A model generated the notes under the pieces. The model worked only from the letters and a program-made list of their open reading frames with translations. It had not been told where the DNA came from and did not search any database. A stretch of 64,000 nt of DNA, taken from NCBI GenBank assembly GCA_013396755.1, contig VWZF01002195.1, positions 1,151,191-1,215,190 on the forward strand, read 5' to 3'. The translations under genes were made by a program, and so were the position numbers. Below, one piece after another: positions 12,401 through 24,167 of the stretch (position 1 is the stretch's first letter; every line of letters starts with the position of its first letter). Origin of the DNA: Sclerurus mexicanus. Taxonomy: Eukaryota > Chordata > Aves > Passeriformes > Furnariidae.

Positions 12401-14400
12401 ACAACACTAAGCACGTTGTGGTCATGTTTGGCACTGTCTTTCCCAAACTCCTTATATGCTTTTCATCTTCTTGAGACAAGGCAGCCGGCTCAACCTCATG
12501 GTGATGACAACATCACAGTGATGCATGGAGTTATCATTACAGTCTTCTGTCATAGCTACTGCTTGCCCCATCACACAAAGTGGAGTCTGCATGAACACCA
12601 ACAAGTGCTTGGAACAGGTTTTCCCTGCACAGCTTGGCTTTCACACAGCTGTGGAGAATGAATTTCTGTGGTCCCTTGTAAGGAAGCAGTGTTCTTCCAA
12701 AACAAACAAAAACCTCAAACCAAATGAAACCAAAAAGATGTTTTTTTCCCCCTAAGTAAACCCCAAACTGGAAACTTGCATTGTCATAAAAGAAGTGCTG
12801 ACTCATTCCCAAGCAGGTAACAAAAATGTTTATCCTCCAGTAAAGCAGATCATTTTGATCATACAGAAATACAGCACAGCATGAACTTGTTCTCAAGGTC
12901 AGGTCCTTCCCTCCAGCATATTTCTGCTCAGGGCAGGTGTAGCATTCCCTCAGACTTCTCTGAACTTCCCTGACAGGTCCATAATATTTCAGAGTTATCT
13001 GAATACAATGCAAAGGCAAACAATTCCCCACACTTGTGTCTGGCTGATGACCATGATGGCATGGCAAACAAAGCAGTCACTGAGCTGAGAGGCGTGGTCC
13101 TGTGTACCACAGCCCCCTTGTTAGAGCACAGCCATCTCCTGCCAGCTCCCTATGCCAAGTACACTCAAGCTCTCCTGGCCACACAGGAAGACCAGATTCA
13201 GCTTCCCAGCTTGCAGACGACATCTCTTGGAGCAGGCTGTTGGGACTTGTGGGCTCTCTCTCCCGTGTCCCATTCACCCCGAGTATGGCCCTGACACTGC
13301 TCTGCATCAGCGCGGGCGCTGCCACAGCTGGTCACTGCGAGTGGGCGGAGGAGGCATGTATTATAATGGCTGTCAGCACTGCAACCAGTTCCAGTGTCTC
13401 TCTTTTTGATTTACATTTCCTACATCCTTTCTGAGAAACCTCAATTGTCTATTTAATCCCTTAGCACTGAAGCAAAAGCATTCAGCTGTGCAACCCAGTA
13501 CAACAGGCACAAATTTGATACCCATTGAAGCTGAGAAGTTACCAGGCATAAAAACCCATATGGGGACAATATAATCCCTCGTGTAATTCCATTCATTTTC
13601 ATGTACCAGTGATGAATCTGACCCAGCAATCAGTATTTCCATCTCACACCAGCTTCCCACATCCCTCTAGTGTGTTCAGTAGAAGTGATTCCAGCTTGTA
13701 TTTATACGGGTGTGAGCAGAATTAGGTTTATTGTGCTGATGTTCTCTGATGTTCCCCTGCACGCTCTGGTCATGAGCAGGGACCGTGGCTTTGTTCTCTG
13801 TATACAGTTTTCCATACCAAATAGATCCCGTTTCAACGACATCATTTTCAACTCTGCTTACTTCCAGAGTGTGATGGGAGCTGGGTTAGGGGCAGGCATA
13901 CAGGGCAATGACATGAAACACTATGCTGCAGCAAGATTCAATTAGGACAACCTTGGTCCACGAGTCAAGCATAGCTGTCTGCAAAGGACAAAAATGTGCT
14001 TCAAAGGACTGTCATAGAGAAGGCTCAAGGTGACAACATGGGCCTGATGGTTTGTAACATACCAGTGGGTGCAGTTGAGTATGTGTCTCTTGTGAAGCCT
14101 TATTGTCCAGATAACAAATTACACATCAGGATATATGAAAGTCACAAGCATTATACCCTGACTTTATAGGTCTGGCACTAATGTATGCATTTGGATTTAA
14201 AGCACTTTCTTGCAAGTTAAAACCCAGCTCTGCTAAGAATTGGTGTAATTCAATACTTCCTTTGAAAAACCTCCCATAGGAAGATTAGAACAATCTTAGT
14301 GATTACAGTCTATCTGGGGTCCACAGATGCCACTAATCTATGGAAATTGTGAACTCAAAGGATTTATGTCTAAATGTGATTTAAAATCCACTACCAAATC
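6435..14400. other. Long noncoding stretch with no supported gene
   Basis: About 8 kb without a recognisable gene or repeat. It contains a 12-base poly(T) near 8890-8901 and an A/C-rich patch near 7230-7275. The longest open frame on the minus strand (12537-13067, 176 codons) has no recognisable domain and overlaps open frames on the other strand. A TATA-like word (gatataaaaggg) near 10749 has no CpG-rich context or downstream coding exon. I see only neutral-looking unique DNA. Confidence 0.5.
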
Positions 14401-14412
14401 TCCACCGTGGTG

Positions 14413-14479
14413 TTTTTTTTTTTTTTAAATGGTTTCTTTCTTTCTGCTCTCTCTCTCTCTCTTCCTTCCCCACCCCCAG
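14413..14479 (+). repeat. Poly(T) and CT-rich low-complexity tract
   Basis: A run of 14 T at 14413-14426 is followed by a pyrimidine-rich stretch containing (CT)n at about 14447-14462 and ending in cccacccccag at 14479. The last part resembles a splice acceptor, but the frames that follow are not recognisable as protein. Confidence 0.7.
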
Positions 14480-16195
14480 AGTGGATTTCTCTAAGTGGCT
14501 GCAATGCCTGTCTGGAGGACAAACAGGCACAAACTGAACAAGCGCCTGCCTCCTCTGTGGCCCATGGTGTGTGTGCACCGTACTCTACAGTAGTAGCAGC
14601 AGCAGCAAGTGCCCCAGATGAAGGCTGGGCCCTGGAGCCTGTCTGCAGCCCTTGGCCTGATGAGAGGCAGCTGTGGACTAGTCTTGGTTTATTCTGTTTA
14701 AAGATATATCATGGGCTCGCACGTGAATAGGAATGTAAAGAGAAGTCACAAATCAAACCTGAACCGTGCAGGCCACTTAGGTGAACGATATTTGGGCCAT
14801 ATGTTTTCCAGGTTCATTTCATCGAAATAGTAAATTGGTCTGAAATTAGAGCCGGATTTTAGAAGGCAGCACCAAGTGTCTCTTCAGCATGCGTGCATAT
14901 GAACTCAGATGAAGGGACAGGGTCATTTCCAACCTGAAAAGAGGCAAGGTAAATGGACACCCACATGCAGGACACAGGGATGGGCATATCCTGAAGACTT
15001 TTGTTTGGGATGCTAATACACAGCCCTTCCAGGGGCTTCGCGGCCTGTCCTTCAAATTCTGACCTTGGCACCATCTCTTTCTTCCCTGTGTGGACACTGT
15101 TTATACTTCCCAGCATTGGGTACTCCACACACAGATCCTCACATACTTCAGCGGGCATACATCCACAAATCATGAGTACAAGCTTTTAAATTACAGGGCT
15201 TTCAAACAACAACAATAACCTTGTCTTCCCAGCCTGTTCAAATAAACTGTTGCAGATTAAGGGCCTGAGTTTTTGTCAAGTTTAAATAAATATGTAGAGC
15301 ACAAGAAGTCTGCAGTATTGCATTACCATGACAGCCAGCTCCCAGCAGCTCCCCAAGGCAGAGCAATGCACTGATGGGATTCCTTGTCCACCAGATCCTC
15401 TCACCAGCTCAGAAGATGCAGATCCAGAGGGTCTTTAATCCAAACCAGGGTTTTGGCTTTACAGCTCTGGAATAAGGAGGTTTTGCTTACCCCAAACCTG
15501 GCTTCAATTTGATCTTATTTTCCATAAATAGTACTGGAAACCTTTGGCAATGTTTTGCCACATTTTCCAGTGGAGGACAGGCAAAAACTCAAGGCCAGTG
15601 CTATATATGGGTATCTGAACAGTGTTTCTTCTGCCTTTTTGCACCTAAGAGCCTCTCAAGCCTCCTGCTGACGTTTTATCCTCTTCTGCTTTTCAGTCCA
15701 TATTTTCGAACTGTCATTCCCTTGTGTTTCACCTCATTTCCTCCCAGTTTCCACGTTCATTTTGTCAGTTAATCACATGGGCCTCTATAGTCTCTCATTT
15801 GCTTGTGGTAAATCTGGCATCTTTAGTAAATCCAGACTGTTTCACTCAGGGGCCACATTCGCAGGTAAATCTCCTTATAGACAGCCACCTCTGACTCGAT
15901 AGTACATTTAATCCTGCAGCTGTCAAACAAAAGGTGATAAATCATCTGCCTCTGATCAAATAAATCCTGCCTCTTATTCAACCATGGAACTTCTCCCACA
16001 TTACTGGGGACAGTGTTGGCTTGGGCTCTGACTGAACTTTTCAACACTTAAAAACCAGTTCCCTTGTCAGCAACATCTAAACTCCTGTTTGCTTAATTTG
16101 TGCTGAATCAGGGCCTGAATAACACAAGTTTTTCTTTGTTTGGTTTCTTTGCATTTTTTGAATGGTGTTTTGTGGGGATTTTTGAGGGGTTTTGG
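14480..16195. other. Noncoding stretch, no recognised feature
   Basis: Moderate GC, unique-looking sequence, opposing open frames of 60-107 codons with no known motif. A cluster of acaacaacaataac lies near 15207. No RNA gene or repeat family recognised. Confidence 0.45.
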
Positions 16196-16240
16196 TTGTT
16201 TTTTTTTTCTTTTTTTTCTTTTGTTGTTGTTGTTGTTGTT
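16196..16240 (+). repeat. T-rich tract and (TTG)n microsatellite
   Basis: A T-rich run is followed by about seven copies of TTG/GTT at 16220-16240. The plus-strand 87-codon frame over this region (poly-Phe/Leu) is an artefact of the T-run. Confidence 0.8.
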
Positions 16241-16794
16241 CCCTGATGCTGGAAGAAGGAAAGCAAACCTAAAAGGCAAGCTTGGATCAAAATCCTACTG
16301 TAGAGCTAGGAAAGGGTTAAAGGCAGTCAGTCTACATCCCAGGGAGGGAGTCAGGAGGCTGCTCTGCCGGGCAGCCCCTGCCTCTCACACAAAGCGCCAT
16401 TGAGGCAGGGCAGGATGGGGCAGGAGGGGTGTGCAGAGCAGTTGTAACTCCACCAGCCCGTTCCTTTCACTGCAGAGACCCAGCAAGGCCCGTTGGCAGC
16501 TCCCGCCGAGCTCACGGGCTCTGCCAGCCAACTGCTCCCTGTTTGTTCCTTTTTCTTAAAACAACAAGGCACGCAGGGAAAATAAATACAAAAAGCCCCC
16601 GGTATGTGCGTAGCATTAAGCTGCAAGAGCTGCTGCTCCAGGCCAAGGGTTTAAAAAACCCATGGTTTCTTCTACTGTGCTAATTTGGCCATGTTGCACC
16701 TGCAAAGTATTTTTTATTCCAGCATCTTTCTAAAACACAGATGTACATGCTGAGCCAGGAGCCTTCTGAAGTGCTCTGTGTTGACTTAACTCTT

Positions 16795-17210
16795 TCCCTC
16801 TGGCCTCCAGCGACTTCAATAAGATCACTCATGACAAGGCTGAACACTTTGAAAACCCCCACTCTCAGGTGCAGGGCCCACGTGCTCCAATTTGTGTGCC
16901 TAAATTTCAGCTACCTATATCTACCCCTTGACTTCCAAACATAGGCTGATCTGTACAGCCCATAAGTCTTGATTTCAGTAAGGCTGTTCAGTACCTATAA
17001 AAAATGAGGCCACTTGTTTTGAAGTGCTCAGACATGGATTTAGGCTCCAGATCCCAGATGCTCAAAAACTACAGCTTAAATTTAGACATCTGCATCTTTA
17101 CCACTGGCAAAGGGTTTTTATTTTTGGAAGCACTGAGCCCCAGCAGCTCCCGTTAATTTCAGTAAGAGCTGCTGGGAGCAGAAAGTCTTGGAAAACTCTT
17201 CTAGGGAAGC
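16795..17210 (+). repeat. Old amniote interspersed repeat with internal hairpin
   Basis: Several phrases typical of a widespread ancient amniote repeat recur in order: cgacttcaataagatcactc, ggctgaacactttgaaaacc, gtgcctaaatttcagctacc, gatttcagtaaggctgttca, atgaggccacttgttttgaa, catggatttaggctccaga and a hairpin at 17139-17176. They match the recalled pattern of 'attgacttcaatggga', 'gctcagcacttctgaaaatc' and 'tgcctaaatatggatttagg'. I recognise the pattern but cannot name the family. It appears to be two related copies in succession. No coding capacity. Confidence 0.5.
17139..17176. repeat. Perfect 11-bp hairpin inside the old repeat
   Basis: CCCAGCAGCTC (17139-17149) and GAGCTGCTGGG (17166-17176) are exact reverse complements around a 16-base loop (ccgttaatttcagtaa). 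This fits the self-complementary core of the ancient repeat and supports that assignment. Confidence 0.7.
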
Positions 17211-20159
17211 TGTGCTAACATTAGACTCTTGTTTTCAAAAGCGTTGGCTTGAAAAGAAATGACACACAATCAGGAGGAAGGAAAATGTTTGTTTAGCCTT
17301 CCTATTTAATAAAGTCATTCCATGAGCAATGGATCTGGTAAACTCTAGTTTTCTGAGGGATGGTGCCCAGTGTCCTCAAAATCCCACCACCAAAAAGCAG
17401 TTTGATCAATACCCTCTAACACGGCCAGCCCATTTGGTGGGACTAACTGCTGTGGCCAGTTCCTGATGACTGGCTGGGCAGTTGGCTGATGCCACTGAAA
17501 ACTGAGTGACAGCTGCCTTTCCTCCAGTGCCAGCTTAATTTCTCCCCCTTTCTTCTAACGAGACTAATTTTCATGGAAACTGCAGGAACTTATGTGTTGC
17601 AGACCTTTAACCTGCTATCAAACTTGGTTGAAAAATTGCCCAGAACTTATTATGGATAAGAAACACAACTGGATGAGATTTGTTTCCTTAGGAACCTAGG
17701 CTAAAAGGAAAAAATAATCAGATTCTTGTGGATATCTGAAAAATTCAGGCTAGAGAACTGAGTTATAGCCAATAAAAAACAAATCTACAAAAGATGAAGC
17801 CAAAAAATTTCACAAGGTTGTGAGACCTCATGGCAATTAGAAGCCTAAATGCAGGCACAAGCCTGAAAAATGCATACAATAGAAAATATGTGCCATTTGC
17901 TTCCATTTTAGCCTGCCCCTGTGTGAGACAGGCAAGAATGGTGGTGTGCGTGGTTCCTCTAGATGGAAAGCACGTGACTCACATGAAGTGTATGGTTCAA
18001 GGAAATGTGACATTCAGATAAATCCCTGAGCAAAGGATAGTGGTGTCTACAGCTACAAAAGCAGGAATTCACACCAAGTGGAGGATCCCTGCCTTGTGTG
18101 CTGCAGAAGTTGTGAAGCCTGTGGTGCCTGGGGAAGAAACAGCCTAATGGGAATTTTTGTAGATGACATTTGCTATGCTTTTAAAACAGTTATAAGCACA
18201 ACCCCAAAAGTCATAAATTCCATCTGTGTTCACAGCTGAAGGAGAGACCAGTAACTCAGTCTCATCTTCCATGAAACAGGAGAAGATGTCAGGGAAGAAC
18301 ACTGTGATTTTCTAGAAAGCAATAAAATGAGGAAGAGAAATCCATGGCAAAAGCAGTTTGAGTATTTTTTAAAAAGGATGCTTGGGAAATGAAGGCTATC
18401 AGGGCAGTGGAACTGTATTGAAAAATGTAGAAAATGGTCTGTCTCAGGAAGGGAGGAAGAGCTGCCAGGCTGTATCCTTAGCTTTGTATTGCTCTTTGAA
18501 CCACAATCACTCTGGCTGTGGTCTGCAGAACCTGCTTTTGGAACAGGCACCCCCAAGTTGCAGATGGGAGAAATTTTATTCCCCTTTTATCCTTCACATA
18601 AGAAGAAAGTGCTGATAGAAAACTTTGCTACTACATCTTTTGAATAAGATACAAACAGAAGTCGTGTATGTTCAGCTGCCCTTGCTGGCAGGAAATATCA
18701 TTAACTGCTTTGGCTGCAGATAGTGATGCAGTAGGCAGCTAACACAGCTTGGGGGATGGCAGCGCTGAGATATTGAGGAGAGAAACACAAGGCAAGTCCT
18801 GGGGTGGCCTGGAAACATGTAGGGGTTTCATCAACTCCACACGTGACCATTCCAGTCTCTTTTCTCCAAGGATTGAGAGGAAATTCCCCAAAGACCACAT
18901 TTTTACAGAGCAGGAAGCTTGCAGCATTTCCTTTTGAAAGTTCTCAAATGCAATGCTTCCAAAGTGCACTGCATGGCTGCTGGGGATGAGTCACCTGGGC
19001 GCTGGGTGTCCCAGGTGTCCTGGCTCACAGGTGTCGTGCCTGCTGTTACAGGGTAGCTGGGAGGCTGCTGGAACTTCCCTCATTTCTGCCCACTCGGTCA
19101 TTGCATTGGAAAGCCTGTGGACAGATTCCCAAGCTTTGAGGCTCCCTGGAACCTTTCATTCTGCCCAACAAACCGTTAGGATGCAGGAAAAGGCAGCCTT
19201 GGGGCACTGGCTCCCAATGGCCAAGGCTCCCTAGTCAGGCAAGAGGTGTCCCATCTCAGGAAGTCAGCATACCTTCCACCACTGCAGCACTGAAGCCTTT
19301 CCTACTCTTATCCCATGTTTCTGATCAAGGAATCTAGTGCTAAAACTGGCAATAAACCCACAGTAGACCTCTATATTCCAGTTTCAGTAGCTGGCCACAT
19401 TTTAATTCCTCTTTTGGTTTTGGGGTAGCAAATTTCACTTGAAAGCTGGCAAGAACACATTTTTACCTCATCTTCTCTCAGGGCAGTGAGGTGTAAGAGA
19501 ACACGACTGAGGGAGTCCTGCCCCACTGAGTTTTCCTGCTTGTGTTATTCAGTTGGATGGCAATGTGGGACAAGCTTTGGCCACTCTCATGGCACTAACT
19601 AGATTGCTGAGAACTGTTCAAAGAAGACAACTGAAAGAACTGACAAGAGGAAAATTTTCTAACTGTGGTGCTGAAGTACCACAAAGTGAAAAAAGGGCTA
19701 CACGGGGGTAATATATGACAGTAAATTCAGAGTTTGAACCCAAGATTTGTCTCATTCAGGTTTCGTAGACTGTCCTCAGAAATGCATAATGTAGGGTTAA
19801 CAAAGAGCACTGTAATACAGACCAATCCTTTCTCTCACTGGGGGCCGGCACCCTGGTATCCTTATTTATTCCTTATTCATTGGGTGAAAAACACTCATTG
19901 GTTTCAGAAGGTATTTCAGAACAAGAACTGAAGCATTTGTGCCTAGATTTTCAGTCCATGTATTTTACACACGTCTAAACACTAACAACAATGCCATGAC
20001 TCTGTAGGGATACATGCATTTAAATCAGCATCAAAACTCCTTTATGGCTAGGATTTAAAATGTTGAATGCATTAGAGAAGAGAAACATTTGCACTGTGTT
20101 CCTTATTGTTGGTTGCCTTTCTGTATGTGCTTTCAACACCACCAAATTAGTCCAGAAGT
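17211..20159. other. Noncoding stretch, no recognised feature
   Basis: Unique-looking sequence. A small hairpin (CACCTGGG 18992-18999, CCCAGGTG 19010-19017) lies in a GC-richer patch. Open frames up to 108 codons overlap on both strands and show no domain. Confidence 0.45.
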
Positions 20160-20470
20160 GGTTAAAAGCAGCTAAAGGGAGCTTTGGAGGACTCAGTGTC
20201 AGCTGGCATTCTAATGAGAATTAGACAATCGGAAATAGACAGCTCTGAGGCCAAACAATTAGCCAGACAATTAAAAGGCTCTACTGTACAGGGTTTTATG
20301 TGGAATAGGATAATGCAGCTGCAATATTTGTGCTAATAAGCTAGACGGATAAGAATGAAGTTAATTTCCCTTCTCAGCAGCTAAATGAACAGATTGCTCC
20401 ATTTTAGTCTAGCCCAAAAGGATGTGATTTTTCCCTGATTAGACAAAAAGGTAAGAGAAAGTAATAAAAA
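20160..20470. promoter_or_regulatory. Candidate conserved enhancer-like block
   Basis: No open frame. It is dense in homeodomain-core words: ctaatgagaattag with a perfect 6-bp inverted repeat (TCTAAT 20210-20215, ATTAGA 20220-20225), caattagccagacaattaaa, gctaataagctag and ctgattagac. An E-box-like cagctg lies near 20318. This texture is typical of vertebrate conserved noncoding elements. An acceptor (ending 20377) and donor (gtaaga at 20451) frame 73 bases with stops in every frame, so they do not indicate a coding exon. Inference from composition only. Confidence 0.35.
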
Positions 20471-21231
20471 TGTTAGCCTCTGGCTGGATATTCAACTGGT
20501 GTAGAGGTTGCAGAGGTCCGGCACCAATGCCACCCAGCCCCGCTCTGTCTTCTGCCTTCTGCAAATGCTGCTTTCACCCGTGTCATCACTAAAACTGTCC
20601 CCATTCCCATTCTGCATTCTTCCATATGTACAGGAAAAGACTTAGACACATCTATTTTGATGTTTTTCATAATATATGGCTCACTACAGATCAGAGGTAT
20701 GACAATTTCATGTGAGAAATGAACACAGGGACAAGTATAAATACAAACTGACACTACTCCAAAATACGCACCCAAGTTTCTTGCATTTGGAGAAACTGCA
20801 GGGTATGGCAACCCATGGGGTGCAGAGGATGAGCCTCCCTTTGTGAAATGTCCCTTCATGGTGGTGCCTACCCATGAATGCTGTACACTGAACTATAGAA
20901 GCGATGCAGGCTGGAGGCCAGAGTTACCCCAGAAACACACCCAACTCCAGAAGGCTTACCTTTCCCCTATATTCTGAAATCCTACATCTCTCTAAACCCA
21001 CAGCATAGCAATGACATGCCAAGAGACTGCCAAAAATCCAATTCTCATTATCCATCCAGTTTTGTACGGGGCAGGCTCAGTTACTGCAGTAGCATCTTAC
21101 ACTGGTGTTTTCCTCAAGGCAAAACCCTCTGAACTTTAACATCCACCTGGCCTACGCAGAACTGTACCCAAACCTCCAGGCACAAAGCAGATGCCACCAG
21201 CTTAGTACAATGACCACGGTCCATTCCCCTG
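20471..21231. other. Noncoding stretch, no recognised feature
   Basis: A 128-codon minus-strand frame (20473-20859) has no recognisable domain and no supporting splice or promoter signals. Nothing else seen. Confidence 0.45.
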
Positions 21232-21323
21232 GAAATGGTCCTGGGCAGCCAGCTCCAGGTGACCCTGCTTGAGCAGGAGGATTGGACCCTGCCAACCTCA
21301 GCCATGAGTGGCTCTGTGATGTG
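21232..21323 (+). mobile_element. CR1 LINE 3'-end fragment
   Basis: The run aaatggtcctgggcagccag, tgaccctgcttgagcaggag, gattggaccctg and ccaacctcagcc follows the recalled 3' terminus of older CR1 subfamilies (tggtcctgggcaac..ggccctgcttgagcagg..ttggacc..ccaacctca). The short block between 'ttggacc' and 'ccaacctc' is missing, so there is an internal deletion of roughly 25 bases. The end (ggctctgtgatgtgaca) is a worn octamer tail. The 140-codon minus-strand frame across it is not a gene. Confidence 0.65.
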
Positions 21324-22440
21324 ACATGCACCAATGATGGAAAACATCACTGCGGCTTCCAACACTTTCTCCTGCACTGAAAGTGTCACATGTGAGAAGG
21401 AGGGCTGGGAGTTCATGGAGATGTGTCTAGAAGCTCCATTCAAAGCACACACAGACAAAAGCACTGGAGGTTTCTGGTTCCCCTCTCCTTCAGGCAGTGC
21501 AAAGCTGCTGCCAGAGCCTGCCATCCCACTTTGCATTAGGTTACTGGCTTCAATGGTGGACCAGCCATCTTGTGTTGCTATTTAGCTGAAAGCACCACCA
21601 AAACAGTGAAAATGAGCTGTTTTGGTTTGGTGCCTCCTTGCAGTTACAAAACACCAGAAACAAGTTGTCATACACGGGATAACTAATTCCCCAGGAAAAC
21701 AAACGTCTTGGAACACAAGACACTGGTCCATTTTACATTGGGTCACACTGTGTGTTGTTTTTTCTGCTGCAATGGCAGTGTTTTTGCATCTTCGAGGCTT
21801 ACCACACATGCAGAGGATAGGTCAGACATGGGCAGCTTTCCATGCTGCCCCTCTGTATCCTCTTCTCTGAAAAAAAGCCATCTGAACAGACATGTGACAA
21901 TATCACTCAGAGGCAAATGTATTTACAATGTATCAGCATGGCTCAGTTCAGTCTATAATTACCACATTATGGCTTCAGCCAAGCCATTTCTCCAATAGCG
22001 CCCAGATGTACCAAGTACTTCTCCTCTGCAATGAAAAGAGATGAGAAACAGGTGACTAGCCCTGTTTGTGGCAGAGGGGGGGGGGAAAGTTTTGACTAAT
22101 GAAAAAATTGCCCTGATAGAAGTCTTGTATCAGAACAGCATGGTGAAGCTGCCTTAAACTCTTTGCTCTCTGCAGGTCTGATGTGGAAGATCGCAGAGTT
22201 AACTATCACTTTAGTATGTTTAATACAGGCATCTGCATTCTTAACCAAAATCTCTTTTTGGCCACTGGAAACTGGAAGCATGTGTTTGAGGCTGTGTTCC
22301 CATCTCACCAGCCCTGGCACCACGAACTCTGGCCAAGTTCCGCTCTACCAAGTGTCTCACTTTTCAGACCGACTCTGAGCAGGAGGCCCCTTTGGAGGAT
22401 CAGGTGTACACTGCAGTCCTTTCCCCTTCCCTACCCTGGT
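21324..22440. other. Noncoding stretch with a 10-G run
   Basis: A homopolymer of ten G lies at 22076-22085, which can cause sequencing or assembly length errors. Otherwise unique-looking noncoding DNA with small opposing open frames. Confidence 0.5.
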
Positions 22441-22496
22441 TTTAATAAGACCTTTTAATATTATTTCTCCTTGGTTTTTTCTCTTTTTCCAAACAG

Positions 22497-22694
22497 GAAC
22501 ACATGGAGTTGAACTCCATGTTGCAAACACTGTCCAGTGGAAGTTGCAGGGCTTCAGTTGCCTCTTCCCTGGGCAACCTGGCGCAGAGACCAGGCCAGGG
22601 ATGGAAGACGCAAATAGCATCCCTCTGGATGACTGGAAATGCCATTTTTGATCAAAAAGACTTTCCTGATAGCCATTATAACAAAACCTGCCAG
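22497..22694 (+). other. Candidate exon (unverified), 66 codons, symmetric
   Basis: A strong 3' splice site (ttttttctctttttccaaacag ends at 22496, with a TTTTAAT branch-like word upstream near 22453) and a strong 5' splice site (CTGCCAG then gtaagc at 22695) bound 198 bases, exactly 66 codons. The frame starting at 22497 (Glu-His-Met-Glu-Leu-Asn...Lys-Thr-Cys-Gln) is open end to end. A second frame is also open for about 50 codons before a stop, so the open frame alone is weak evidence. I recognise no domain. It could be a cassette coding exon, a noncoding-RNA exon, or chance; splice-site pairs of this kind also occur in the window around segments with no open frame (for example 20378-20450 and 43110-43180). 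Confidence 0.25.
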
Positions 22695-22700
22695 GTAAGC

Positions 22701-23809
22701 TATTTTGTCCAAAAATTCCTGAACATATAAAACCCCCTGGAAAACAGCCTGTGTCTTCCTCTATTTGAAATTACTCCCCATTCATAAGCCACAAGAAGGG
22801 AAATTTTACTACACTGACAAAGAATGCTCACATTGATATTCCTACTGCTGCCTACAAACCCCAGCACTGGAAGAACAGTAGTTACTACACACAGCTTTAT
22901 CAAAGGACTTCAAGGATGCATTTGCTCTGTCTGGGATATACATCCAAAAGATACTTAATTTTGTGCTTCATGTACATACATCCTCACTAATGACAATGAG
23001 GTACAGTGATGTAGCACTGGTGGAAAGGTACACAGACTTACACCAGTCTGTAAAAGAAAAAATTCTTTAAAACCATGTACAAGTGCCACTGTCTCCCAGA
23101 AAAGTGTGAGGGCTTTTTCTGCTATGACATCATTAAGATTATGAATGATAACGAAGCACTTTTACTAGTATGTGGCCAAGTGTTGTTCATATATGACTAA
23201 TAAGCAGTTGCTAAACATTTACATGATTAATATGTTAGTACTTACCCCCACACTGATTCAGTCACATTTGTCAACTTGCTTTTGTTTATTTTGTTTTAAT
23301 CAGCCCTAGTAATGAGATGTGTAAAGCCTTGCTGTGGATTAGCAGCACAGTTATGTGAAGGACTGAAAGACAAGTCCTCTGTGAGCATTGCTGAAAGATT
23401 TCCCTGGACACTCTGGTGCAGGGCTCAGGCGATCAGCAGTGGTTTCTGGATGAGTTTTGACAGACTGCCTGTAACCAGCTGAGACCCGAGTCTTCCTGAA
23501 ATCCATGGAAGGTTCTGCTTGGCCACAATTTCAACCAGTAAGATCCAGGAATGTCTGTTACTCCAGGATATTTACTACATGGAGGGCCAAGCTGCCCAGC
23601 TTTTGTTTTCTATTGAATTTAGCCATCATTTTCTAGGTTTCCCCATTGTGTGGCTTTGGCTTCTGAGCCCATCTGCTACACTTCAGGGTATGTTTTCATT
23701 GTGGTGCGTGGGCTCTTGGCTCATTAACATGGTGTTAATGGAGTATGGCAGCTAGAGCCTCCCTCCACTCACTTGATAAGATGTTCCTTCCGGAAGGAGG
23801 TTTGCCCAC
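22701..23809. other. Noncoding stretch, no recognised feature
   Basis: A/T-rich unique-looking DNA with short open frames on both strands, none recognisable. No repeat family or RNA gene seen. Confidence 0.45.
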
Positions 23810-24045
23810 AGCAGATTCAGCAGCTGAAGCATTTATCTGCCATGGAGTGTTAATAACTCTCAGGCTATAATTACCAAATCTCAATATTTACAGAAAACCA
23901 GCATCTCTATTGTGCAGCTAATAGCACAATCTTGAATGTACAAAATGCCAATTTGCTATGAATGAAGAGCTGCTTGCTAAAATTCAAAAGTAATTAAACC
24001 GTAAGCAGTAGCTGACATTTAACAATTGTACTGTTTGCCAAGGAG
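23810..24045. promoter_or_regulatory. Candidate conserved noncoding block
   Basis: A/T-rich, without an open frame, carrying aagcatttatctgcc, gtgttaataactctc, gctataattaccaaatc, caaaagtaattaaaccg and ttaacaattgtactg (homeobox TAATTA, E-box-like CANNTG and SOX-like ACAAT words). It lies about 120 bases upstream of a CR1 insertion. Enhancer-like texture only. Confidence 0.3.
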
Positions 24046-24167
24046 TCACCACTTACTGGGTGCAATTCTGGCTGTGAAGATGCTTTATGGAACAGAAGGA
24101 CCTGGGGATCCTCCTCCCCAGCTACACAACAGAGAGGATTAGTGCACGCTGTGCCTCGGCTGCGAGA

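Noticed and set aside
12537..13067. 176-codon minus-strand open frame
   Set aside because: No domain, signal peptide or repeat; opposed by open frames on the plus strand; length is within chance for 64 kb.
18992..19017. 8-bp hairpin CACCTGGG/CCCAGGTG considered as a microRNA precursor
   Set aside because: The stem is far shorter than a microRNA precursor and flanks do not extend it.
21114..21536. 140-codon minus-strand open frame
   Set aside because: Runs antisense through a CR1 3' end, so it cannot be an ancient conserved gene.
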